64,000 nucleotides of DNA from Cinclus cinclus. Its lineage: Eukaryota; Chordata; Aves; Passeriformes; Cinclidae. The notes beneath the pieces were generated by a model. That model had not been told where the DNA came from. It saw only the letters and a program-made list of their open reading frames with translations, and made no database searches. The DNA is taken from the NCBI RefSeq assembly GCF_963662255.1, contig NC_085072.1, positions 3,993,001 through 4,057,000 on the forward strand, written 5' to 3'. Below are positions 22,088 through 33,122 of the stretch, piece after piece (positions within the stretch are counted from its first letter, which is position 1; the number at the start of each line of letters is the position of its first letter). A program made the position numbers and the translations under genes.

Positions 22088-25000
22088 AATCCATCCAGGC
22101 ACTGCAGTCACTCACCTGTGACCCTGTCCAGCTGCCTGGCCTGCATGGAAACACCTTTCCCAGGCAGGGAATGTTGTTATCTGCACTGGAGTGTTCTGCA
22201 CTTGTTTCCAGGCAGATCCCCTCTGCTCCCTCCCCAGGTTCTTGGGCTGTTCCCTGTGGTCCCACAGCTGAGGCAGATCTGCTGCTGCCTCAGTTTCCCC
22301 ATCTCTAAGATAAAGAAATTCCTCCCTCCTGGTTTGTGTTTTTACATCCTAAGCCCGCAGGACAAGGCTTTTAGGATGTGAATGTCCCAGAACTAAAATG
22401 GCACCTATGTCAATTATACTTCTGCTGTAATTTCAAATCACAGTAATATCAAAATTACCACTTTTAGCCTTCGAGTGGCCCCTTCTCCCATCCTCACTGA
22501 TCCTCACCGACACACTGATCCCCCTCGGGAACACAAACCCTGCAGTGTCATCCCTCTCCAGACAAACGAGGTGCTGAGAGAGGGAGGGAACTGTGCAAGA
22601 ACTCATCTGTGCTCACCAGCCCGGAGCTGATGCCAGAGGGTTTGGGATCAGGCCAGGCACATCCCGGTGCTGCTCCTGAGGGAGGCTGGGAGCAGCCAGG
22701 CTAGGGGAGGGAGGGGAAAAAAAAGAGTTGGGAAGCCATGAAATCCTCCTGTATCCAACGGGATCTGTGGGCTGGGAGAGCGGGAGCAGCAGCATTCCTG
22801 CCTGGCTGGGGAGGGATATCGGGAACAACCATTGCCCAGCCCGGGAATGGCATTGTCACCTGGGAATGCCGTTTGTCACCTGGACCCATCGCAGCCAGTC
22901 AATAGGACACGGGCACACCAGGTGTCACCAGGGACCTGCTGCTGTCCCAGCCGTCAATAACGCTCGATTTGGGATGGAGCCCTCCTGAAAACCTCATGTC
23001 CAGCACTCAGGTGCTTCCCGGATCCCTGGGCATCCTCCCCAGCTTATCACCCCTGGGCAGTGGAAAGCTCCCAGACACTCCAGCACGGCTTTGCTCCCTG
23101 GAAACCTCCCTGGGAATGAGGCTGGGGGTGATGGAAAGGATGTCACCCACAAAATGTGGGGTTTTCCCCTCTCTTCTCTAAACAATTAGCACAAACCCCA
23201 TCCAATTCCCATTTTAATTGACTTTTCTTCACATGGTTATGATGGATGCAGCTGACGAGTCAGCAGATGGTGCTGGCAAGTGACAAATGAGTTACCAAGA
23301 AAGGTCACTTTTCCAAAGCACTAAACTTTCCCGTGTCTTGTCCCACGGTCCCTCCAAGACACGTCTGGCTGGCAGCTCTCCATCCATCTGGGATGGAACC
23401 TTCTGCCTCGGGAAGGACAACCTTCCAAATCAAACAGAGAGATGAAAATTAATCATATCTGTATTAGCTGCATGCAGCCTGCCAGCTTCACCTCTTAATT
23501 ATGCAAGAGTGCTCCGACAGGAAGGAATGGTGGAGCTGAAAATAAAGGATCTGACTCCAGGTCTGGAAGTGCCAGGGCAGGTGGGAGCAACAGGCACCTC
23601 CTGTCTCTGGCTCGGCTCAGTCCATAAACACAGCTTTTGGCACATCCTGGCTGCAAAACAAGGATAAATGAAAATAAAAAATCCCAGCTGGAGGTCTCGC
23701 TGCCAGCACTGTAATTCCAAAATTCCATCCTGCTGCATCCCTGGCACAGTTTACAACCTGCAGCTCCCGAACCCCCGCTTTGGGCTGTGGTGCCAAATGG
23801 CAAGCAGAGGTTAGAGGCTCAACAAAAACATGATGTGCAGGATGGGTTTGGGTGCAGTTCTGCTTGTTCCGAAAGTTGAACGCTTGGCATAGCTGGGAGT
23901 CGTTTTCCCAGGAAACTGGCAGTGGAAGTGCAGCCCATTGGGCTGGGAGCAGCTGCAGTGTCCAGGAACAAGGGGCAGAACGAGCTGGCCGTGCCAGCAG
24001 CACAGAGCTCTTCTCTCTGTGCTCCCCCCTCCAAGCTGCTCCAAGCTCGGGGTGTTTGGCAAAGGGATGCAGGAGGGCAGGAGATCAGAGCCTGATGTGG
24101 AATTTGAGTCTGGGGAAAGCACATGGAGCAGTGGGGAGAATTAAAATCCCACCCAGGCAGGCACTGGGAGTTCCCAGCAAAGCTTTGAGTTCAGGGCTGA
24201 GCATCAGAGCTCCAAGAGCCACCAAGGTCCCCTTTGCCCCCTATCCAACAACTGCTGGGTAGAGCTGGGAATGGGGGACAGGACTTTGTGCAGGGCCTGT
24301 TGCTCCCACAGCCCTGCCAGATCCACCATTAGGCTTGGAAAAATCCCACCGCCTACCCCCAGTTCCCTTCCTGCAGCCCACAGGAATCCATTCTTACCCC
24401 AGTCCCACGGAATTATTTTTGCTTGAGGCCAGATGGGTCCAAAAGCCAGCAGGGGATTGAAGGGCTGCAGTCACACAGCGAGGTCAGCGTGGGAAGGAGC
24501 TCACTTTGGGCTCCCTGCTCAGGAAGCAGGAGCTGAAATCTCCTTCTCCCAGCCCAGGCAGATCCTCCAGCTGCTGCCCCTGCATGGATGTGGCACAGAT
24601 TTCACTGGCTCCTGAGAAATAAAGCACCAGTGGCAGATTTTAATGCAGTTTTCCAAATATTAATGCTAGATACACATTTGCAGAATCACAGGCTTAACGC
24701 ACATGTTCATTTGCAGCGGGAATATTTGAAGGGTCTGGATTTGCCCCTTCCTGTTCCCATTCCACTCCCACCTCCAGTGTAATTCCAGCTAATGCCTGGC
24801 AATTCCTGGTAATTCCTGGCTGGGTGAGGAGCAATAGGAAGGATTCACCTCCTGCTGACTCCCCAGCCCAGTTCAGCTCTTGGTTCTGACAGCAAAGGGT
24901 GGTCTCAGGTTAATGGGGAATTTGTCTCATGGGGTTTTTGCCTCTCCCACTCTGGAGGCTCCAGGGGCTGTGGGCTCAGGGCAGGGCAGGGGTGGGAAGG

Positions 25001-26274
25001 TTTGGGGGAGCAGCAGAGGCTCAGGAGCCTGTCAGGGGCAATGATCTGACTTTTATCTCCTCTTGTGGCCCCTCTGCACCTGCAGCTCCCAGAGCTCTCT
25101 GAGGAGCAGCTCCATTGCAGCAGCTCCAGGATTGGGATTTACAGCCCAAAATTCACACCTAAGCCTCTTGGGAAATCAGCCCTGAGGTGACCTGGGCGCT
25201 CCAAAACTGGGGAAATTCTGCCTGTTGCTTCAGTTTCTCCATTAAAGAATAAAAGAGAGGGAAAATGTTTTTTTTCTGGACAGAGCCTGGGTGGATTTGG
25301 CTTCTCTACAAGGGCTGGAGGGGACAGGCACTGACCAAAGTGTCCTATCCCGTAACAGTCCTCTTTCACTGGGATTTAAAAAAATCCAAAACATTTTTTT
25401 TCTAGTAAAATAAGTGTCTGTGCTTATAAAACCTTTCTCTTCTCTCAAATGAGGAAAGAAATAAATAGGAGAAAAATGTTTCCTTGCCTCATTTTTCTAC
25501 ATTTTTGGTCACTCCTTTGCCACCCTCTCCCCGATCTTGGAAGAAGTGAAGAGAGAAAGGAGAGGAGGTGAGAAAACACGATGGAATGCAGCTCAGCTGT
25601 TCCCATTTTGGTTTTCAAATCTGAGCCACCCGGTTTTCACTGGAGTGATCAGGAATATTTTTAGGAATGGAACAAAATGCAGCCTCACACCCAAGGAGGG
25701 GCTAGGACTGGTTTGGGGCTGGGTGATGTCTCTGGACACCCCACTGTCCTTTTGGGGTGCAGTGACCCCAGGGAGGTGATGGGAGAGCCCAGCCAAGCCC
25801 TGGGCTGAGCTGAGAGGCAGGGAAATCACTCAGATTTCAGCCAAAGAGATCCCTGCCCTGCTCACAGGGGATATTTATTCACTTTGATGAGGAGGAATTC
25901 AGCTTTTCCTCACTCCAGGCACCCTCTGACCTTTCAGTGCCTCATTCCCTCCCTTCCCTGCACTGTTCCCATATCAAACACCAGTGGATCAGGTTGAGCA
26001 CTGCAAGACAACAGCACCAAGGCACCAGAAAAAGCCCCAAATGGTTTTTTGGGAGTTGCTCACACCATTCCCTCAGCAGGAGGAGGGTGGACGATATCCC
26101 TGCTCCCCCACGGGATGCAAAGTCCAGCCCTGTGAAGGTGAAGGGCTCAGGGGAGGCTCAGGTGAAAAAGGGGAGGTGGGAGCAGGATCCAAACACCGGG
26201 ATCTGCCCATGGTCACCATGGACAGCAGCCACTCCTGGGACCATCGAGGGGGAAACAGAGGCAGGGGAAAAAAT

Positions 26275-26765
26275 TGGGAGGCAAGAAAAGGAGGGAAAGG
26301 GAGAAAGGGAGAAAGAAAAGAAGGGAGAAAGGAAAGAAATACAGAAAAAGAAAATAAAGAAAAGAAGAAAGAAGGGAAGAAAGAAAGAAAATAAGAAAAC
26401 AAGTAAACAATGGAGGGGAAGAAGAGGAGGGAAAGAAAGAAGAGGGAGGAAAGAAGAGCAGGGAAACAGTTGGGAATAGAAGAAGAGGGGAAAGAGAGGG
26501 AAAGAAGGGAAGGGAAAAGAAAGGGGGGAATAAAAGGAGGGCAAGAAACAAAGAAGAGGGGGGAAAGAAGAGCAAGGGAAACAAGAAGAAGGAAGAAGGA
26601 AGAAGAGGAGGAAAAGAAAGAAAAGAGGATGGAAAGATGGGCAGGGGAAGCATCTGGGGGGAAGAGGAGGAGGGAAAAAGAAGAGGCAAAGAAGAGCAGG
26701 GAAAACAAGCAGGGGGAGAATAAAAGGAGGGAAAGAAAGAAGAGGGGGGGACAGAAGGGGTCCAG
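26275..26765 (+). repeat. ~490-nt homopurine (GA-rich) tract
   Basis: The plus strand is almost entirely A and G, with irregular GAAA, GGGA and GAAGAAG blocks and a handful of pyrimidine interruptions. It is simple sequence with a strong strand bias. Confidence 0.95.
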
Positions 26766-29700
26766 GCATGGTTGTGCTCAGCAGTGCCAGCTGCCAACAG
26801 ATTTCCCAAGACTGGATGATGCCAGGTTCCCAGGATTTATTGGTGCTCTCACCAGAGTGTCCTTGTTCATCCCAGCACCCCTCAGCAATCAGTGGCCATT
26901 TATCTGCCACAGAGGAGAAGGGTTCAGGCTCTCAAGGCACCAATTTGTCCTGGGAGGAACAATGAGGCAGAGCTGGATGGCTCTGGGGTGAAAAAGAGAC
27001 TCACATGTGGCAGGTCAATGATCCCAGGTGAGGGATCCCAGGAGAGACTGGGGAGAAGGAACAGCAGCACATCCATCTCAGCTGGGATATGGGAAAAACA
27101 GAATGGAAAATTGTGACAGCAGCAGAAAGATCTGCAGAGCCTTGGGGCCTGTGCAGCCAGGCCTGATCCCAGCACAGGACTCACTTTTGATAAAATGCTC
27201 GTTTAATCCGTGGATGTTTTGCTTAGGCGTGGAATAGCAACCTCAGCGAAAGCCTCTCAGCCACAAAGGCTTTAGAAGGCTAAACAGTAAAGATTGGGAA
27301 TTAAGGAGAATAAATATTAATGAAAGGGGTGGGGAAATGCATCATTTCTCCAGACAATCCTGCCTGTGCTCCTCCGCACGGGGCTGTTGCGTTTCTGGCT
27401 CTCTGGAGCAGGAGCTGCCGTGCTCCAACTGTGCTGGGATGGAACTGCAGCACGAGCCACAGAGAGCCTGGAGAGAGCCCACATCCCACGGGAGAGGGAA
27501 AAGGGAGCAGGGACTGCCCCACAAAAAGGGAAATAAGGGATTCAGTGTGCAGCAGACCCTGTGCTGGTGTCACTGGCTGCGGGTCAAGCCCAGAGCGGAG
27601 CAGCCGGAGCCAGAGCTGTTATGTAAAGGGATGGGGAGCAGCCCGGTCTGGGCTGGATGGAGGAAATGAATCCAATTACAGGATGAAGGGCACAGGGAGA
27701 GAGAGGATGGACACATTTGGTCTGGAGCAAATCCCTAAAAGGCTTTAAAGCAAGGACAGCAAGAGGAATCGTGGTGCAGGACATGCGGCTACCACCGAGA
27801 GGAGTTGGGAGCTTGAAACTGGGCAGGAGGCAGGAATGGGGCTCTGCAGCTGGCTGAGGGAGAAACTCTGCCAGGATGTGGCAGCTGGGAGCTGGGACAC
27901 CAGTCTGGCTGTTCCTGGGGATGTTGGAGTGAGGAGCCAGCCCAGCCAGGCAGCAGAGAACAGCCCTGCTCAAAAGAGGAAACAAGCAGGCAACCCCCAA
28001 ATTTCCTCCACGCTGATTCCCATAAGATTATAACCCAGCTGCCCGTGCCACAGCAGGCTCCAGACTTCCACTGAGAAAACTAAAGGCTTGTATTAGAAAG
28101 AGGAAAAAAAAAATAAATTGACCCAGTTATGACAAAAAGAAGCAGCACGTTCAGGGCATCACTGTGGAAGCTCATGAGCAGCCACAAGGCCCTCGGGAGT
28201 AACAGGATTCCACTTCAAATGAGATTCACATATTAAAAATAAAAGTGCTGGATTATTTCTGTGTGCCTGAACCCCCTTTCCTGGCTGGAAAAGTGAACAC
28301 TGCAGGGTGAGGGGAGGTGCCATGCACGTGCATCCCTCAGGAATTCAGGAAAAGCCTCTCCTTTGCCTCTCTGACTTTGCAGTCCAACACCTGGTCAGGC
28401 AAAGGAGAAGAGCTGCACACAGATCCCTGACCCCCATCTCCCCGTGGTAACTCCTTCCCAACACCTCAGAGAGCCCAGAAACCAGACCCAAATCCAGACT
28501 GGCTCCAGTTTGCAAGGCGGGAAGCTCGGAGCGGCGCGTTTTCGCCATCACCTCAGCAGTGCACGGCTCGCTCCGGGCGCAGCCACGGGAGCGCCGCCGG
28601 AGCTGCTGGGATTTACTGGCACCTGCTCCTCTCTGCAGGGCCGGGGGGAACGTCTTGCACACCTGCCCACTCTGCCACAGCCCGGGGCTGGCACCGAGGG
28701 AGAAGTGTTGACAGCACCACACGGAGAGGAGCAGGTTCGCAGCTGAGCCGGGATTGCTCAGCTCCTTGGCAGGGAAATGACAGGGCCCAAGGAGTGCCTG
28801 TCTCTGCAAGGAAATCCTGCAGCGCTTGGAGAGCTATTACCTGCATCAGCAGCAGGAGGAGAAGGCTGGGAGCTGACAGAGCGTGCAAATACCACCAGAA
28901 GAGATTGGCATGGAGAGCTCTCTCCACGTCCCAGCTGCTTTATGGCTTGGGGTGATAGCCTGGAGCAGGATGGAGATGGAGAACCTGCATGGGAAACGGG
29001 AGCTGGCGTCCCTCCTGCTCAAATTTTGTGCACGAAAGACAGAAGACAACCTGCTGTGCACTCTTATTTTTTGGGACAGAAGCAAGGGCACCTCCCTGTG
29101 TACCCCCAGCCCCTGCCCTGGGTGGGTGGCACCAGCCACGGCCAGGTAATCCCTGCTGGGGGAAGGGCAGCCCAGCGAACCCAATTGTAAATACATCAGT
29201 GTCCTCCTTCTCCCTGCCACACGTTTAAATCTATTTGATCCACTCTAATGGATTGATCTACAAGTTTGTGCACACACATCCTGCTTTGGACGGGTGGCTG
29301 GCAGCGCCTCGCCCATCACGGCCTGTCAGCTCCACTCAGCCTCACCTCCAGCGCAGAGAGAATCCAATTACAGGATAAAGGGTTTTCTTCCCCTCCATAT
29401 GGTCTCTATAACGTTCTAGCTTTATCTTACCTTAACCCCTTTCCTGGTGAGGGAGCTCCCAAGCCTGGCCTAAGCAGCTCAGCGCCACGGCCATGGGTGG
29501 CTGCTATGTGATACAGGAAATGGGGTCTTCCCAGGGCACCCAGAGGCACGTTCCTCCCTCTTTTCCTGCCCACTGGGGTGGAAATGAGCCCCCATGGGAT
29601 GGAGATTTGGGGCAGCCCTGGTTACAAAAGCAGACAGAAGCACAGGAGTGAGCTCAGCAGTGCAGCTCACAGCCGGGGTTCACGGGGCCGTGCATCGGCC

Positions 29701-30989
29701 CAGGAGCTCAGCACAGATGCTCCCTTCATGACTGATTTGTTGTGCTTTAGTATTTCCCTCCACCTTGCTCTGCCAGGTGTTTTCTGGGCGCCCCTGGGCA
29801 AGTGGCTCCTGTGGCTCCTGTGCCCGGCGGGGCTGGGGACGGGCACCGCAGAGGGCTCCGGGAACCCTCCCTCCCCCTGTGAGCTCTGCCTGTGGCTGAT
29901 CCCTGAGAACCAGGCGTGTCAGCTCTGTGCACCCTGGTTATTTCATTATAATTATCATCCCTTGCTTTACTCAGGACACGAAAGCCCAGAGCAGCTCAGG
30001 GCCCCGTCACGGCGCGCGCGAACAAACAATGAGCTCAGAGCGCCTGGCAAAGCAGGAAAACCTGCAAGGGGCAGGAAAAGCCTTTTCTTTAGGGCAAACA
30101 CAGAGAACAGAGCTCTCCTCCTGCATTAGGCAGAGTCTGGAATTTGCTGTTGTCATAGAGTCAGCACAGAAAGCAATCGGGAGCTCTCCAGGAAAGAGAG
30201 CAGCTCATAAACTTTCCCTGCTAAGAGACACCAAATGAAAGCCTTATCTTTTTGAGGGTGCATTCAGGGCATGTCCTGGAGGGACCAGCCACCCTCCCCG
30301 GTGTCATTTCCCTGCTCTGGGTTTACTTGAGGCCTTGGCCATTGCTCCGGCTGCAGTGAGCTCTAAATCCACCGGCAGTGACCCAAGGGGACACGTCCAT
30401 GAGGACAGCTGGGAGGGGACAGCTCTCACAGAGCACAGGTGGCTCAGGCTTACCTGTGCCACAAGCAGCTCCCAAAAGGGAGGAAGGGCCTGGTCCTTGC
30501 TGATGGTCAGTTGAAATCCTCTCAGTGCAGTTGTCCCTTTGAAAGGTGTCTGGGGACCACCCATGAAGCCAAATCTCCTCCATGCTCAGCTGCCACGGTG
30601 AGTGGAGAGGATCTGCTGAGCCAGGAGAGGTTGGTCTCCCAAAAAGTGCCCCCCAGCACCCAGACTCAGTGTCCCTTTTCCTCCCACAGCTTCCTTTGCA
30701 CCACTCTTGACTTTAGGGGAGGGCAGGACACCCCAAAGGGGTGCCAGGAAGGGATGGCAGGTGACAATTTACTTTCCCATAGGATACCTGTGTCCACATG
30801 CAAAACCTTGGAGAAGCACCAGAGTTTTGGAATGCTGCTGGTGCTGGCAGCGAGGCCCGAGTGTTTTTGAAGTGAAATACTGGAGCTGGAGACTTGCTTT
30901 CTCTTTTGAAGGTGGGTCACGGTAAAATATTGGAGCTGGAGAGGAGCTGTCCCCCATGGGAGCTGGGAGGTGCACACTGGAATTGAGAT

Positions 30990-31060
30990 GGATGCACAGC
31001 TGGTTTTGTGGATTGGAACTTCTGGGATCTCCTTTGATATTCAACTCATTCTATGACAAC
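30990..31060 (+). mobile_element. Possible degenerate CR1 3' tail
   Basis: GGGATCTCCTTTGATATTC followed by AACTCATTCTATGAC resembles a CR1 3' terminus. Little else of the element can be recognised. Confidence 0.4.
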
Positions 31061-32513
31061 GTGCTCAGTTTTTGTAGATCTGGAGCCTGACCATGGCCAC
31101 AAGAGAAAGGAAATTCCTCCGTGAGAGGCAAGGCCATGGGACTCCTTCACTTTCCACTCATCCCCTCAAGGAAGACCTGGACCAGGAATTTGGTGCCTGG
31201 TGGCTTCACGGTGTGATGACTTCAAGAGGTACATCCATCCCATGGGGAGCCCATCCCAAGCAGCTCAGGGCACCTGAGGCTGGCCTGACCCACTTCCCTG
31301 CACCATGTCCTACTTCTACTCCTGCTGGATCCACACAGGAGGATCAGGGATTAGGACACCATCCATCCCAACACCCCCTTAGCCTTCCGCTCCCGGCCTC
31401 CCGCTCGGAGACGCTCCAGGCGTGCAGGAGACCTCATTCATCCCATGGGACAACGATGACTTTTTCCATGGGCCGTGCCTTGGGGAGGGCAGCGAGGAGG
31501 AGGAGGCCCAGCTTACCTCGTTATCCGATCAGCTCCCTTAACGCCCCACATCCCCAGGATTAATGGAAGAGCTTCCCTAAGGCGCCTTAGGCAGGTCCCC
31601 TCGAGAAGGAGCACCCATGACCCAGAAGGAAGAAATGGGGAAGAAGAACTTGGATGAGATGGAGCATTGGCACTGGCCCTGCTGGGAAGGGTTTCCCAGG
31701 CTCGTGTGTGCTGGGATGGGGATCCCACACTCCGTGCTGAGGGCCTGGGGAAAGCTCCCTTCCATCCCTCTGGCTCTCCCAGGCTGGGCTGGTCTCTCTG
31801 CACTCTCTGCAGGGAGTTCAGGACATCTTTGCTGTCCTTTGCCCCGTGGCACAACCAGGGGTGTGGTCAGGGTCACACAACCTAGAGACCTGCCCCAAAA
31901 TGCTACATTTACCAGAAAATTGCCGGCTGCATTACCTTTGGGATGGGAAGTGGCTTCCCCTCCTACCTTTGCCAAGCTCCAGGCCCTTGGCCGTGTCAGC
32001 AGAGCCTGGATTTGTTCTGGAATGGGGACCCCAGCAGTCCCCACATTGAACCAGGCACCCGAAACAGCCCAGCCGGCAGCTCAGACCCACAAAGCTCAGT
32101 CCAGTCTTCCCCCACTGACCTCCCCAAGGTCAGTGGGGCAGATCTGGCCACTCCCCAGTCCCCAAGTGGCCTCACAGGGTCCTTCAGCCACCCAGGGATG
32201 CCCCAAACCTGTGACACACTGTGGACCCCAGCACAGCCCCATAACCACATCGACCACTCCCAAACTCCCCACTGCTCCTCCCACCTTTGCCCCTCTTCCC
32301 AGGCGCTCCCCACCCCATCCCTTCCTGCCCCCAACACCTTAAACAACATTAAACACTTAATGGCAATTAATACGCTTTAATGCAGGTTTTGGGGCCAACT
32401 GGCTGCTTAGAGGGTGCTTAAACCATCAACCCCTCTCAATCCCGTTGCCCTTGTCACACAAAGTTAGCCGAGCCCCTCATCAGCCTGCCCCCTCCCTCGA
32501 GGAGGCCGGAGGG

Positions 32514-32520
32514 TTTAAAA
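32514..32520 (+). promoter_or_regulatory. TATA-like TTTAAAA upstream of RH2
   Basis: GGGTTTAAAACC is about 248 nt before the opsin ATG. If used, the 5' UTR would be about 215 nt, long for this family. A TATA-less start nearer the ATG is the alternative. Confidence 0.35.
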
Positions 32521-32687
32521 CCACCCCGGGGCACGGCACTGCCAGCCCCCGGCACGGCGCAGGGCAGGGCACCACCTCCATCCCCTCAACTTCTGCTGCT
32601 CCTTGTAATTCATTCGTTTTTTAGATCGGAGGGGAATCCTCTCGCTGCGCATTTTCCGCGTTGGGAGGGGGTGGGGCATCCCTTTTT

Positions 32688-32697
32688 TGATTAATCA
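32688..32697 (+). promoter_or_regulatory. Palindromic TGATTAATCA, CRX/OTX-like
   Basis: Overlapping GATTA and TAATC cores form a perfect 10-bp palindrome 65 nt before the ATG. CRX/OTX sites of this type control photoreceptor genes (established); use here is inferred. Confidence 0.4.
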
Positions 32698-32761
32698 GGG
32701 TGGGAACGCAATTCATTGCAGAAAACCCCTCCGGCAGAGCAGCTCCCGTAGCCAGGGCAGG

Positions 32762-33122
32762 ATGAACGGGACGGAGGGGATCAATTTTTACGTGCCTATG
32801 TCCAACAAGACTGGGGTGGTGCGGAGCCCCTTCGAGTACCCGCAGTACTACCTGGCCGAGCCCTGGAAATACCGCCTCGTGTGCTGCTACATCTTCTTCC
32901 TCATCTCCACCGGCTTCCCCATCAACTTCCTCACCCTCCTGGTCACCTTCAAGCACAAGAAGCTCCGGCAGCCCCTCAACTACATCCTGGTCAACCTGGC
33001 GGTGGCTGATCTGTGCATGGCCTGCTTTGGCTTCACCGTCACCTTCTACACCGCCTGGAACGGCTACTTCGTGTTCGGCCCCATCGGCTGCGCCGTGGAG
33101 GGATTCTTCGCCACACTGGGAG
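32762..33122 (+). CDS. RH2: RH2 exon 1
   Basis: Encodes residues 1-120 plus one base ([18 protein letters not shown] to EGFFATLG). Donor G|GTAAGG. The ATG is fixed by family alignment. Confidence 0.97.

Larger units (their letters stand above)
22090..32510. other. Intergenic between MLN and RH2
   Basis: No protein-coding exon is supported on either strand over about 10.4 kb. It contains a candidate element near 23.2-23.35 kb, a homopurine tract at 26.27-26.77 kb, a possible degenerate CR1 tail at 30.99-31.06 kb and scattered AT-rich blocks. Open frames of up to about 250 codons here are low-complexity or unrecognisable. Confidence 0.55.

Noticed and set aside
26073..26991. Lys/Glu-rich plus-strand and Ser/Phe/Pro-rich minus-strand frames of 180-250 codons
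   Set aside because: They are translations of the homopurine/homopyrimidine tract with no complex sequence.
28500..28640. Small CpG-rich patch as a possible promoter
   Set aside because: Too short, with no associated exon or start-site motifs on either strand.
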